Translations under genes and position numbers: made by a program
The notes under the pieces: model-generated
What the model saw: the letters and a program-made list of their open reading frames with translations, nothing else
What the model was told of the DNA's origin: nothing
Databases searched by the model: none
Assembly (NCBI RefSeq): GCF_016834655.1
Contig: NZ_JAENHP010000003.1
Coordinates: forward strand, 248,001 to 312,000
Direction of reading: 5' to 3'
Source of the DNA: Paractinoplanes ovalisporus
GTDB lineage: Bacteria > Actinomycetota > Actinomycetes > Mycobacteriales > Micromonosporaceae
Length of the DNA: 64,000 nucleotides
Shown here: piece by piece, positions 52,515 through 61,700 of the stretch
Layout of the letters: each line of letters opens with the position of its first letter
Numbering within the stretch: position 1 is the stretch's first letter

Positions 52515-52594
52515 AGAAGAAGCCCTTTCCGCAGCTGTTGAAGCAAAGACGAGTCGGCGCGGCTGTCCGGTGACCTCCGAGGCGAAAGCGTGAC

Positions 52595-53827
52595 CTATCG
52601 TGCCTCGCCACCGCCCGGATCGGCCAGGGCAGCCTGGACGGGGGCCAGCTTGGCGGCAGCCTCGGCGACCTCGGCCTCGGGGTCGCTGTCCCAGACGATG
52701 CCGCCGCCCGCCCACGCGTGCACGCGGGCGCCGTCGACGGCCACGGTCCGGATCGTCAGCCCCAGGTCGACGTGGTCGCGGCCGACCCAGCCGACCGCGG
52801 CCATGCTCACGCCCCGGCCGACCGGTTCCAGCCGGGCGATCTCGGCCAGCGCAGCGATCTTGGGGGCGCCGGTCACGGACCCGCCGGGGACCAGGGCCCG
52901 CAACAGCGACGCCAGGTCGAGCCCGCCGGTCAGCGGGGCCGACACGACCGACTCGGCCTGCCACAGACCGGACCACCGCCGTACGGCGAAAAGCTCCTCG
53001 ACCTCGACCGGACCGACCCCGGGCAGGCGGGACAGGTCGTTGCGGGACAGGTCGACGATCATCACGTGCTCGGCGCGTTCCTTGGTCGAGGCGAGCAGCT
53101 CCCGGCGGCCGGCGGCGGTGGCCGGGCGGGTCCCCTTGATCGGCCGGGTGATCACGCGGCCGTCACGCACCTCGACCAGCGTCTCGGGGGAAGCGGTGGC
53201 CAGCGCCCAGCCGTCGCCCTCCAGAACGCCTCCGTAGCGCGCGCCGGGCAGTCCGGCCACCCGGGCCAGGGCGGGCACGACATTTCCCTCGTACGGGGCG
53301 CTGGTGTGCCCCACGACGTTGACCTGATAGACGTCACCCCGCCCGATGGACTCGCGCACAGCGGTGACCGCAGCCGCGTGCTCGTCCGGCGTCCACGACG
53401 GCGTCCACTCCCCCAGCGCGAAGCCGGCATGCCCGGGACCGCCCGCGCAATCCCCATCCGCTGACGAAGCAACGTGTTCGTAGACGACCGCGTACACGTC
53501 CGGGATCGACGGGACCGGGGTGGCCGCCCCCCGCGGGCCGCCGGACATCACGGATCCGGCATCAGCCGACACGTAGAGTGCCGCACCGCAGATCGAGCCA
53601 GCGCCGGTCGGACAAACCTGGGTAGCCGTTCGGCCAATGTTTCGCACGCCGAGTCCGTTGTCCGCGAGGTACTCGGCGACAAGCTCAGCGGGGTCACCGC
53701 CGTCACGGGCGAACCACTGGAACGAAGTTGACGCACGGTGACGGCCCAGGCAGGACGCCGGAGAGCCCGGCGGCGCGACGGAAGGGGGTGTCGGATAGTG
53801 GCCGAACGACCGGCTTCCGTGGACCAT
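52595..53827 (-). CDS. pabB: Chorismate-binding enzyme (PabB-like aminodeoxychorismate synthase component I)
   Basis: This protein of about 410 residues has the chorismate-binding domain: GDVYQVNVVG, SPETLVEVRDGRVITRPIKGT, the catalytic KERAEHVMIVDLSRNDL region, PGGSVTGAPK and an acidic YRG-like IVWDSDPEAEV. It uses glutamine-derived ammonia to make aminodeoxychorismate for folate, or is a related anthranilate/isochorismate enzyme. The N-terminal domain is short and its start is uncertain; ATG 53827 or GTG 53863 are the candidates. No glutaminase or lyase partner is adjacent. Confidence 0.8.
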   Translation of the reverse strand: MVHGSRSFGHYPTPPSVAPPGSPASCLGRHRASTSFQWFARDGGDPAELVAEYLADNGLGVRNIGRTATQVCPTGAGSICGAALYVSADAGSVMSGGPRGAATPVPSIPDVYAVVYEHVASSADGDCAGGPGHAGFALGEWTPSWTPDEHAAAVTAVRESIGRGDVYQVNVVGHTSAPYEGNVVPALARVAGLPGARYGGVLEGDGWALATASPETLVEVRDGRVITRPIKGTRPATAAGRRELLASTKERAEHVMIVDLSRNDLSRLPGVGPVEVEELFAVRRWSGLWQAESVVSAPLTGGLDLASLLRALVPGGSVTGAPKIAALAEIARLEPVGRGVSMAAVGWVGRDHVDLGLTIRTVAVDGARVHAWAGGGIVWDSDPEAEVAEAAAKLAPVQAALADPGGGEAR

Positions 53828-53952
53828 CGGAAGCGAGGATTCTGTCAATGGAGACACCGTCACTCGCTCGAACCGTCGTCGTTCGATTTGAGGTAACGTC
53901 CGTCACCGTCGTTGTGAGTCATCACACAACCCCCCGACCGGAGCAACACACA

Positions 53953-54153
53953 ATGTGCCAGCACCTGAACCCCTGTCCCAGCGCAGACGCCGTCGACCGC
54001 GAGGCCGCCAAGACCGTCGCGACATGCCGCGAGCAAGGCTGGAGCCTTCTCTGCAACGGTGTCATCGTCTTCGAGGACACCGGCGAGATCCTGCCCGACG
54101 GCACCATGATCGAGCCGCACCGGGGACCCGCCCGGCACGCTCTCGCGGCCTGA
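53953..54153 (+). CDS. DUF5999 family small protein
   Basis: This 66-residue protein (MCQHLNPCPSAD, WSLLCNGVIVFEDTGEILPDG) is a typical actinomycete DUF5999 member. Three or four conserved cysteines and the initial CQH suggest metal binding. The function is not known. Confidence 0.85.
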   Translation: MCQHLNPCPSADAVDREAAKTVATCREQGWSLLCNGVIVFEDTGEILPDGTMIEPHRGPARHALAA

Positions 54154-54302
54154 CCTGAACGGTCTCTGACAGACCGCTGAAAGGGCCCGGAAAGCCGGCG
54201 ACGAGGCCGACCGATTCCGCTACTGAGCGTAGTCGAACGAATCCCCGCTCATCGTCGAGCCAACCACCCTTCACACGCCGCGACCGACGAATGCGCGCCC
54301 CC

Positions 54303-54379
54303 GAAGACGACCGAGGGCGCGCATCACCAAGAACCGCGCGGCTCAGTCCTCTCGGAGAAGACGACCGAGGGCGCGCATC
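54303..54379. repeat. 54-bp-period direct repeat after gcvP
   Basis: Two perfect 23-bp copies beginning GAAGACGACCGAGGGCGCGC lie 54 bp apart, with partly similar sequence between (GGCTCAGTC). A hairpin GAGCC-GA-GGCTC lies close to the gcvP stop. They are non-coding and may mark terminators or sites of slipped duplication. Confidence 0.6.
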
Positions 54380-54394
54380 CACCAGAGCCGAGGC

Positions 54395-57199
54395 TCAGTC
54401 TTCGAACGCCTCCGGCGAGGGGCACGAGCAGACCAGGTTCCGATCCCCGTACGCCCCGTCGATGCGGCGCACCGGCGGCCAGTACTTGGCGGTGCGGTCC
54501 ACGCTCTCGGGGAACCCGGCCACCGACCGCGGATACGGGTGCTCCCACTCGTCGGCCGTGACCGCCGAGGCGGTGTGCGGCGCGTTGGCCAGCGGGTTGT
54601 CCTTGGCCGGCCACACCCCCGCCGCCACCTGGTCGATCTCACCTTTGATGGCGATCATCGCCGCGACGAACCGGTCGAGCTCGGCCAGGTCCTCGCTCTC
54701 GGTCGGCTCCACCATCAGGGTGCCGGCCACCGGGAACGACATCGTCGGGGCGTGGAAGCCGTAGTCGATGAGCCGCTTGGCCACGTCGTCGACCGAGACA
54801 CCGGTCGCCTTCGTGATCGGCCGCAGGTCAAGGATGCACTCGTGCGCGACCAGGCCGTTGTTGCCCGCGTAGAGCACCGGGTAGTGCTCCCGCAGCCGCG
54901 AGGCCACGTAGTTCGCCGTCAGCACGGCCGTGCCGGTCGCCGCGGCCAGCCCGTCGGGGCCCATCATCCGCAGGTAGGCCCACGAGATGGGCAGGATGCC
55001 GGCCGAGCCGTGCGCCGCCGCCGACACCGCGTGGTGCTCGCCCGGCTCGAGCGGGTCACCGGGCAGGAACTCGGCCAGGTGCTGCCGGACCGCGACCGGG
55101 CCCACGCCGGGACCGCCGCCGCCGTGCGGGATGCAGAACGTCTTGTGCAGGTTGAGGTGCGACACGTCGGCGCCGAACTTGCCGGGCCGGGCGAACCCGA
55201 CCAGCGCGTTGAGGTTGGCGCCGTCGACGTAGACCTGGCCGCCGGCCTCGTGCACGGCCGCGCACAGGTCGGCGATCGAGGTCTCGTACACGCCGTGGGT
55301 CGACGGGTAGGTCACCATGATCGCGGCCAGCGCGTCCGCGTGCTTGGCGATCTTGGCGTGCAGGTCGTACATGTCGACGTTGCCCAGGTCGTCGCAGGCC
55401 ACCACGACGACCCGCATGCCGGCCATCACGGCGCTGGCCGCGTTCGTGCCGTGCGCGCTCGACGGGATCAGGCACACGTCACGGTGGGTCTCGCCGCGGG
55501 AGCGGTGGTAGCCCCGGATCGCGAGGAGGCCGGCCAGCTCACCCTGCGAGCCCGCGTTCGGCTGCACGCTCACCGCGTCGTACCCGGTGATCTCGGCCAG
55601 CCAGCCCTCGAGCGTCGAGACCAGTTCCTCGTACCCGGCCGTGTTGGTCGCCGGGGCGTACGGGTGGATGGCGGCGAACTCGGGCCAGGTGACCGGTTCC
55701 ATCTCGGTGGTCGCGTTGAGCTTCATCGTGCACGAGCCGAGCGGGATCATGCCGCGGTCGAGCGCGTAGTCCCGGTCGGAGAGTTTGCGCAGGTAGCGCA
55801 GCATGCTCGTCTCGGAGTGGTGCGACCGGAACACCGGGTGGGTCAGGTATTCGCTGGTCCGCGCGAGGGGCTTCGCACCGCACTCGGCCGGGGAGGTCAC
55901 GGCCACACCGAACGCGCCGAGCACCGCGGCCACATGCGCGTCGGTCGTCGTCTCGTCCGTGGAGACCGACACCCGGTCGGCGTCGACCAGACGAAGATCC
56001 ACACCCTCGGAAGCCGCCGCCGCGACGATCGCGGCCGCGCGCCCCGGGACCACCGCGGTCACGGTGTCGAAGAACGCGCCGTGGGCCACCTCGACGCCGC
56101 CCGCGGTGAGGCTGCCGGCCAGGGTCAGGGCGTGGTTGTGGGTGCGCTTCGCGATGTCCCGCAGACCGGCCGGGCCGTGGTAGACCGCGTACATGCTCGC
56201 CATCACGGCCAGCAGGACCTGGGCCGTGCAGATGTTGCTGGTCGCCTTCTCGCGGCGGATGTGCTGCTCCCGGGTCTGCAGGGCGAGCCGGTAGGCCGGG
56301 GCGCCGTCCGCGTCCTTCGACACACCGACGAGCCGGCCCGGCAGCGACCGCTCCAGCCCGGCGCGCACGGCCAGGTATCCCGCGTGCGGGCCGCCGAAGC
56401 CGAGCGGCACCCCGAACCGCTGGGTGGTGCCGGCCGCGATGTCGGCGCCGATCTCGCCCGGCGCCCGCAGCAGCGTCAACGCGAGCAGGTCGGCGGCCAC
56501 GGTCACGAGAGCGCCGTGGGCGTGCGCCGCCTCGATCAGGGACGCGTGGTCGCGTACGGCGCCCGAAGCCCCCGGGTATTGCAGGTGCAGGCCGAAGAAC
56601 TCGCCGGGCAGCGCGTCACCGGCGTCCAGATCGACGAGCGCGAGGTCGATGCCGAGCGGTTCGGCCCGGGTCCGCAGCACGGCGAGGGTCTGCGGCAGCG
56701 TGTCCGCGTCGACCACGTACGTCGGGGACTTGCTCTTCGAGGCCCGCTTGGCCAGGGTCATCGCCTCGGCGACGGCCGTGCCCTCGTCCAGCATCGAGGC
56801 GTTGGCCGTGGTCAGCCCGGTGAGGTCGGTCACCATGGTCTGGAAGTTCAGCAGCGCCTCGAGCCGGCCCTGGCTGATCTCCGGCTGGTACGGGGTGTAC
56901 GCCGTGTACCAGGCCGGGTTCTCCAGCACGTTCCGCTTGATCACGGCCGGGGTGTGGGTGCCGTAGTAGCCCAGGCCGATCATCGAGGTGGTCACCCGGT
57001 TGCGCGACGCGATGGCGCGCAGCTCGGCGATCGTCTCCTCCTCGGAGGCCGCGTCGGGCAGGTTCAGCGACCCGTGCCAGCGGATCACCTCGGGGATCGC
57101 GGCGTCCATCAGGGCGTCCAGCGACGCGTACCCGATGGCTTTGAGCATGTGGGTCTGCTCGTCGGTGTCCGGCCCGATATGCCGGTTCGCGAACGTCAT
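54395..57199 (-). CDS. gcvP: Glycine dehydrogenase (decarboxylating), P protein
   Basis: This 934-residue homodimeric P protein of the glycine cleavage system decarboxylates glycine with PLP and passes the aminomethyl group to lipoyl-GcvH. The fused alpha and beta halves are both present, and the PLP lysine is in [17 protein letters not shown] near residue 686. AGGAG is 5 bases before the ATG. gcvT and gcvH are not adjacent. A glycine riboswitch in the leader controls it. Confidence 0.96.
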   Translation of the reverse strand: MTFANRHIGPDTDEQTHMLKAIGYASLDALMDAAIPEVIRWHGSLNLPDAASEEETIAELRAIASRNRVTTSMIGLGYYGTHTPAVIKRNVLENPAWYTAYTPYQPEISQGRLEALLNFQTMVTDLTGLTTANASMLDEGTAVAEAMTLAKRASKSKSPTYVVDADTLPQTLAVLRTRAEPLGIDLALVDLDAGDALPGEFFGLHLQYPGASGAVRDHASLIEAAHAHGALVTVAADLLALTLLRAPGEIGADIAAGTTQRFGVPLGFGGPHAGYLAVRAGLERSLPGRLVGVSKDADGAPAYRLALQTREQHIRREKATSNICTAQVLLAVMASMYAVYHGPAGLRDIAKRTHNHALTLAGSLTAGGVEVAHGAFFDTVTAVVPGRAAAIVAAAASEGVDLRLVDADRVSVSTDETTTDAHVAAVLGAFGVAVTSPAECGAKPLARTSEYLTHPVFRSHHSETSMLRYLRKLSDRDYALDRGMIPLGSCTMKLNATTEMEPVTWPEFAAIHPYAPATNTAGYEELVSTLEGWLAEITGYDAVSVQPNAGSQGELAGLLAIRGYHRSRGETHRDVCLIPSSAHGTNAASAVMAGMRVVVVACDDLGNVDMYDLHAKIAKHADALAAIMVTYPSTHGVYETSIADLCAAVHEAGGQVYVDGANLNALVGFARPGKFGADVSHLNLHKTFCIPHGGGGPGVGPVAVRQHLAEFLPGDPLEPGEHHAVSAAAHGSAGILPISWAYLRMMGPDGLAAATGTAVLTANYVASRLREHYPVLYAGNNGLVAHECILDLRPITKATGVSVDDVAKRLIDYGFHAPTMSFPVAGTLMVEPTESEDLAELDRFVAAMIAIKGEIDQVAAGVWPAKDNPLANAPHTASAVTADEWEHPYPRSVAGFPESVDRTAKYWPPVRRIDGAYGDRNLVCSCPSPEAFED

Positions 57200-57246
57200 G
57201 ACGGCTCCTAAGAGAGGTCGACAAGGCGGCCTCCCCCTCTGTCACC

Positions 57247-57362
57247 ACCGCGTGCGCACGGGTGCTTCAGAGTCGTCTGCCCACGCGGTCCTTTTGCCTG
57301 AGAGGTTCCGGGGAGGATTTGCCCCTTCGGCGCCGAGGTGAACCCTCGGTCTCTCCCGCATG
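57247..57362 (-). ncRNA. Glycine riboswitch (single aptamer with alternative hairpin)
   Basis: On the minus strand the leader has GCGGGAGAGACCGAGGG, CGCCGAAGGGGCAA, GGAACCTCTCAGGCAAAAGG and ACCGCGT, the conserved core of a glycine aptamer. Its closing stem pairs ATGCGG with CCGCGT. The same 3' strand can pair as ACCGCGTG with CACGCGGT (plus strand 57282-57289 and 57247-57254), a mutually exclusive expression-platform hairpin. I see only one aptamer, whereas many glycine riboswitches are tandem. Confidence 0.94.
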
Positions 57363-57419
57363 GCTGGCAACCAAGCTACCAGCGATCATGTTTCGGGCCG
57401 GTATCTCTAGGGTGGGGTT

Positions 57420-58415
57420 GTGACCTACACCCCCGCGGGCGACCGCTACGACACCATGCCCTACCGGCGGACCGGGCGAAGCGGGCTCAAGCTGCCCGTC
57501 ATCTCGCTCGGGCTGTGGCACAACTTCGGCCACGAACGGCCCTGGCAGCGCCAGCGCGACATCGTGCGCCGCGCGTTCGACCTCGGCGTCACCCACTTCG
57601 ACCTGGCCAACAACTACGGCCCGCCGCCCGGCAGCGCCGAGGAGAACTTCGGCCGCATCCTGGCCACCGACCTCAAGGCCCACCGCGACGAGATCGTCGT
57701 GTCGACCAAGGCCGGCTACGACATGTGGCCCGGCCCGTACGGCGACTTCGGCTCGCGCAAATACCTGGTCAGCTCGCTCGACCAGTCGCTGAAGCGGCTC
57801 GGCCTCGACTACGTCGACATCTTCTATCACCACCGGCCCGACCCGGACACCCCGCTCGAGGAGACCATGGGCGCGCTCGACGCCGTGGTCCGCGCGGGCA
57901 AGGCCCAGTACGTCGGCCTGTCGAATTACAACTCCTCGCAGACCGCGGCGGCGGCCGCTATTCTGCGCGAGCTCGGCACGCCGCTGCTCATTCACCAGCC
58001 GTCGTACTCGATCCTCAACCGCTGGACCGAGAAGGACAATCTGCTCGACACCCTGGAAACGGCCGGGGCCGGTTGCATCGCGTTCAGCCCACTGCAGCAG
58101 GGCCTGCTGACCGACCGCTATCTCAACGGCATTCCCGACGATTCCCGCGTCCGCACGAGCCGGTTCCTCAACGAGGACGCGCTCGACAAGCAGACCCTCG
58201 GACGGCTGCACGCCCTCAACGACATCGCGACCAAGCGCGGCCAGTCCCTGGCCCAGATGGCGCTGGCCTGGGCGCTGCGCGACGAGCGGATGACCAGCCT
58301 CATCATCGGCGCCAGCAGCGTGCAGCAGCTCGAGAACAACGTGGCCACGGTCGGCAACCTCGCGCTTTCCGAAGCCGAGCTCGGCGACATCGACGCCACC
58401 GTTCTCGACCTCTAA
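57420..58415 (+). CDS. Aldo/keto reductase (YghZ/MgrA-like)
   Basis: This 331-residue protein has the catalytic tetrad Asp (THFDLANNYG), Tyr (same motif), Lys (VVSTKAGYDMWPGPYGDFGS) and His (IFYHHRPD). The GPYGD-GSRKYL stretch is typical of the L-glyceraldehyde-3-phosphate reductase (YghZ) group, which detoxifies methylglyoxal-like aldehydes with NADPH. The GTG start is divergent from the gcvP leader. Confidence 0.9.
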   Translation: MTYTPAGDRYDTMPYRRTGRSGLKLPVISLGLWHNFGHERPWQRQRDIVRRAFDLGVTHFDLANNYGPPPGSAEENFGRILATDLKAHRDEIVVSTKAGYDMWPGPYGDFGSRKYLVSSLDQSLKRLGLDYVDIFYHHRPDPDTPLEETMGALDAVVRAGKAQYVGLSNYNSSQTAAAAAILRELGTPLLIHQPSYSILNRWTEKDNLLDTLETAGAGCIAFSPLQQGLLTDRYLNGIPDDSRVRTSRFLNEDALDKQTLGRLHALNDIATKRGQSLAQMALAWALRDERMTSLIIGASSVQQLENNVATVGNLALSEAELGDIDATVLDL

Positions 58416-58455
58416 TTCGGCGGCAGTTCCCCGGCGATTTCTATACCGTCGCTGC

Positions 58456-59130
58456 ATGATCGAACTCGTCGAACGGCACACGGTTCTCGGCGTCGTGGTC
58501 GGGTCGCGGGCGTACGGACTTTCCGGCCCCGCGTCCGACCACGACCGCCGCGGCGTGTTCGTCGCCCCGACCCGTTCCTTCTGGACCCTCGACAAACCGC
58601 CGACCCACCTCGACGGGCCGCTGCCCGAGCAGTTCTCGTGGGAGATCGAACGGTTCTGCACCCTGGCGTTGCAGGCCAATCCGACCGTCCTCGAAGTGCT
58701 CTGGTCACCTCTGATCGAACGACGTGAAGCGGCCGGCGAGGAGCTGCTTTCCGTGCGGGGCGCGTTCCTGTCGCGAAAGGTCGCTTCCACGTACGGCGAA
58801 TACGCGCGCGACCAGCTCAACCGGGTCGCAGCCCGGCGGGCGCGCACCGGCGAGACGAACTGGAAACAGGCCATGCACATGATCCGGCTGCTGCTGGCGG
58901 GCGCTCACGTGCTGCGGACGGGCGAGGTGCTGGTCGACGTGACCCCGTTGCGCTCTTCCTTGCTCGACATCCGCGGCGGGTCGGTCTCCTGGGATTCGGT
59001 CACGGAATGGGCGGCCGAACTGCAGGGTGAACTCACGGCCTCCGCATCGACGACCGAACTGCCCGACGAGCCGGACCGCGCCGCCGTCAACGAGCTGCTT
59101 TCCCACGTACGCGAAAGGGGGTTGGAATGA
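58456..59130 (+). CDS. COG3541/RlaP-type nucleotidyltransferase, first of pair
   Basis: This 224-residue protein has the minimal DNA-polymerase-beta fold: GSRAYGLSGPASDHDRRGVF near residues 17-36 with the metal aspartates of the SDxD pattern, and a helical C-terminal domain (NWKQAMHMIRLLLAGAHVL). Proteins of this group (YcgL, COG3541) have been linked to RNA-ligase repair in comparative work. The stop overlaps the ATG of a second enzyme of the same type. The reaction is unknown. Confidence 0.8.
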   Translation: MIELVERHTVLGVVVGSRAYGLSGPASDHDRRGVFVAPTRSFWTLDKPPTHLDGPLPEQFSWEIERFCTLALQANPTVLEVLWSPLIERREAAGEELLSVRGAFLSRKVASTYGEYARDQLNRVAARRARTGETNWKQAMHMIRLLLAGAHVLRTGEVLVDVTPLRSSLLDIRGGSVSWDSVTEWAAELQGELTASASTTELPDEPDRAAVNELLSHVRERGLE

Positions 59131-59879
59131 CCGTCACCGTCCCGTCCTGGTCGGCCGAAGTCGTGGCCGAACTGCCTTATCCGCTGGTTTTCGCCACCGT
59201 CAGCGGCGCCCACCTCTACGGTTTCGCCTCGGTCGACTCCGACCTCGATCTGCGCGCCGCCCACCTGCTGCCCGCGGCCGAAGTCGTCGGGCTGAGAACC
59301 GGCCCGGAAACGCTTTCGCACGAGGGCCTGCGCGAGGGCGTGGAACTCGACGTCGTCTCGCACGACCTGCGCAAATTCGCGGTCCTGCTGAACAGCCGCA
59401 ACGGCTACGTGCTGGAACAGCTGCTCTCGCCGCTGGTCGTGGCGACCGGCCCGCTGCACCGCGACCTGATCGCGCTCGCCCCGGCCTTCGTGACGTCCAA
59501 CCACGCCCACCATTACCTGGGTTTCGCCACGTCCCAGGAGAAGCTGTTCAACCAGACCGGCCGCCTCAAAGCCGCGCTCTACTGGCTGCGGGTCCTGCTG
59601 ACCGGAATCCACCTGATGCGCACCGGCGAGCTGGAAACCGACCTGAACGTGCTCGGCACCTCCCTGTCCTATGTGCCGTCGCTGATCGAGCTGAAGCGCT
59701 CGGCCGAGAAATCCGCTTTCCCGGCCGGCCTGGAATCGCGGTTGCGAGCCGACGCGGCCGGTCTGCGGGCCGAACTCGAAAAGACCCGCGACGCCTCCCA
59801 CCTGCCTGCCCACCCCCCACCCGAGGCCGTGCAGGCCCTGAACGACCTGGTGGTGCGGGCCCGCCTGGCTACCGTGTGA
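59127..59879 (+). CDS. COG3541/RlaP-type nucleotidyltransferase, second of pair
   Basis: This 250-residue protein has VSGAHLYGFASVDSDLDLRA near residues 25-44 with the SDLD metal motif, a third acidic residue in VELDVVSHD, and a helical half (KLFNQTGRLKAALYWLRVLL). It is similar in plan to its coupled neighbour but diverged in sequence, so the pair may form a heterodimer or act in sequence. Gly-Ala-His replaces the usual Gly-Ser in the first motif (GAHLYG), which could affect nucleotide binding. The 3' end overlaps the TetR gene by 11 bp. Confidence 0.8.
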   Translation: MTVTVPSWSAEVVAELPYPLVFATVSGAHLYGFASVDSDLDLRAAHLLPAAEVVGLRTGPETLSHEGLREGVELDVVSHDLRKFAVLLNSRNGYVLEQLLSPLVVATGPLHRDLIALAPAFVTSNHAHHYLGFATSQEKLFNQTGRLKAALYWLRVLLTGIHLMRTGELETDLNVLGTSLSYVPSLIELKRSAEKSAFPAGLESRLRADAAGLRAELEKTRDASHLPAHPPPEAVQALNDLVVRARLATV

Positions 59880-60504
59880 TCCCGGCCAGGAAGATGTCGA
59901 CCCCGGCCAGGAACTGCCTCCGGTCGTCGTGCCCGGCCAGCAGCGCCGCCGACTCCCGCACCAGCTCGTCGTCGTCCGACGCGGCCCACTCGGCGGCCAG
60001 TTTCTCCAGATAGTCCCGCCGGGACACGCCGTCCGCGGCCCGGCGGGCGCCCGCGGCGTGCTGAGCGGCCGCGCCGAGCACATAGTTGACCAGCGCCGCC
60101 CCCGCGTCCGAGCGGGCCGGACCGGTGACGCCCAGCCCGGTCAGCGCGGCCCCGACCCGCTTCCAGAGGCGCAGCACGGCCGGCTGCGACGGGTCGCGGG
60201 CCAGCTGCGCGCCGGCCCACGGGTGGGCGTCGATCGCCTCGAAGACGCCCAGCGCCAGCTCCCGGACGGTCTCCCCCGGCACGGCCGCCACGATGCTGTC
60301 GGCCGCCGCCGCGAGCAGATCGTCCTTGCTGGTGACGTGGTGATAGATCGCGCCCCGGCCGGTGGACAGGTGCGCGGTGACCGCCCGCAGGGTCAGCCCG
60401 CCCTCGCCCTCGGTGTCCAGGATCTCGATGGCCGCCTCGAGGATGCGCGCACGGGACAGGGCGTCGCTGCGCCGCGGATGCCTCGGACCGGTCATGACCG
60501 TCAT
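59869..60504 (-). CDS. TetR-family repressor
   Basis: This protein of about 211 residues has an N-terminal HTH (RARILEAAIEILDTEGEGG, TGRGAIYHHVTSKDDLL) and a TetR_C-like ligand domain. It faces the FAD monooxygenase gene across two perfect 17-bp operators. The start is one of two nearby ATGs (60504 or 60495). It most likely represses itself and the monooxygenase until a ligand binds. Confidence 0.9.
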   Translation of the reverse strand: MTVMTGPRHPRRSDALSRARILEAAIEILDTEGEGGLTLRAVTAHLSTGRGAIYHHVTSKDDLLAAAADSIVAAVPGETVRELALGVFEAIDAHPWAGAQLARDPSQPAVLRLWKRVGAALTGLGVTGPARSDAGAALVNYVLGAAAQHAAGARRAADGVSRRDYLEKLAAEWAASDDDELVRESAALLAGHDDRRQFLAGVDIFLAGITR

Positions 60505-60514
60505 CTTGACATGC

Positions 60515-60531
60515 TTGGACCGGCGGTCCAA
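60515..60531. promoter_or_regulatory. TetR operator 1
   Basis: TTGGACCG-G-CGGTCCAA is a perfect palindrome 11 bp before the repressor ATG. It is the same sequence as operator 2 apart from the central base. Confidence 0.88.
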
Positions 60532-60542
60532 TACTCGGGTTG

Positions 60543-60559
60543 TTGGACCGCCGGTCCAA
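60543..60559. promoter_or_regulatory. TetR operator 2
   Basis: TTGGACCG-C-CGGTCCAA is a perfect palindrome with its centre 28 bp from operator 1 and 22 bp before the monooxygenase ATG. The pair lies symmetrically between the divergent genes. Confidence 0.88.
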
Positions 60560-60581
60560 TCATCTGTCGAGAGGACCAACC

Positions 60582-61700
60582 ATGACCACTCCCGTCACGA
60601 TCGTCGGCGCCGGCCTCGGCGGCCTCACCCTGGCCCGCGTGCTGCACCGCAACGGCGTTCCCGTCACCGTCCTCGAGGCCGACGCCTCCCCCGGCGCCCG
60701 CACCCAGGGCGGGCAGCTCGACCTGCACGAACACAACGGCCAGCTCGCCCTGGAGATGGCCGGCCTGACCGCGGAGTACCGGGCGGTCATCCACCGCGGC
60801 GGCGGGGCCCAACGGGTCCTCGACCAGCACGGACGTGAACTCGCGGCGGTGCCGGACGACGGTTCGATGACCCGCCCCGAGGCCCTGCGCGGCGACATCC
60901 GGCGGATCCTGCTGGAATCCCTGCCGGCCGGGACCGTGCAGTGGGGCCGCAAGCTCGTCACCGCGAATCCCCTGGGCGGCGGCCGGCACGAACTGGCCTT
61001 CTCCGACGGGTCGACGGTCGTCACCGACCTGCTCGTGGGCGCCGACGGAACCTGGTCGAAGGTGCGCCCCCTGCTGTCCGACGCCACTCCGACGTACGCG
61101 GGCCTGAGCTACATCGACACGTACCTGCACGACGTCGACGCACATCACGCCGACACCGCCAAGGCGGTCGGGGACGGCGCGATGTACGCCCTCGTCCCCG
61201 GCCAGGGCTTCCTCGCCCACCGGGAGGCCGGGGACACCATTCACTCGTACGCGGTCCTCAGCCGTCCCGTCTCGTGGTTCGAGAGCATCACCTTCGCCGA
61301 CCCCGACAGCGCCCGCCAGCGGATCGCGGCCGAGTTCACCGGGTGGGCGCCGGAACTCACCGCCCTGATCACCGAAGGCTCGGCGCCGGTGCTGCGCAGC
61401 ATCCACCAGCTACCCGACCGCCACCGGTGGGAGCGCACGCCCGGCGTGACCCTGCTCGGCGACGCCGCCCACGTGACCGTCCCCGGCGGCGAGGGCGCCA
61501 ACCTGGCCATGCTCGACGGGGCCGAACTGGGCCAGGCGATCGCCGCCCACCCTGGTGCGGTGGAGACCGCCCTGGCCGCGTACGAGCAAGTGATGTTCGA
61601 CCGCAGCGAGGCCGAAGCCGCAGCCGCCCACGAGACGATCGACCTGATCTTCGGCGCCGGCGCACCCCACGGCCTCGTGAACCTCTTCCACGGAAACTAG
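60582..61700 (+). CDS. FAD-dependent monooxygenase (TetX-like)
   Basis: This 372-residue class A flavoprotein hydroxylase has GAGLGG at residues 9-14, EADASPGARTQGGQLDL for FAD and substrate entry, a DG-type motif in LLVGADGTWSKVR and GDAAHVTVPGGEGANLAM near the C-terminus. The GGQLDL and PGGEGANLAM patterns are shared with TetX/TetX-like enzymes, so it may inactivate aromatic or tetracycline-type compounds; no substrate is proven. GAGAGG is 7 bases upstream. It is controlled by the divergent TetR. Confidence 0.88.
   Translation: MTTPVTIVGAGLGGLTLARVLHRNGVPVTVLEADASPGARTQGGQLDLHEHNGQLALEMAGLTAEYRAVIHRGGGAQRVLDQHGRELAAVPDDGSMTRPEALRGDIRRILLESLPAGTVQWGRKLVTANPLGGGRHELAFSDGSTVVTDLLVGADGTWSKVRPLLSDATPTYAGLSYIDTYLHDVDAHHADTAKAVGDGAMYALVPGQGFLAHREAGDTIHSYAVLSRPVSWFESITFADPDSARQRIAAEFTGWAPELTALITEGSAPVLRSIHQLPDRHRWERTPGVTLLGDAAHVTVPGGEGANLAMLDGAELGQAIAAHPGAVETALAAYEQVMFDRSEAEAAAAHETIDLIFGAGAPHGLVNLFHGN

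Noticed and set aside
57200..57246. Second glycine aptamer upstream of gcvP
   Set aside because: No second copy of the conserved core lies between the first aptamer and the start codon, so the riboswitch is scored as single.
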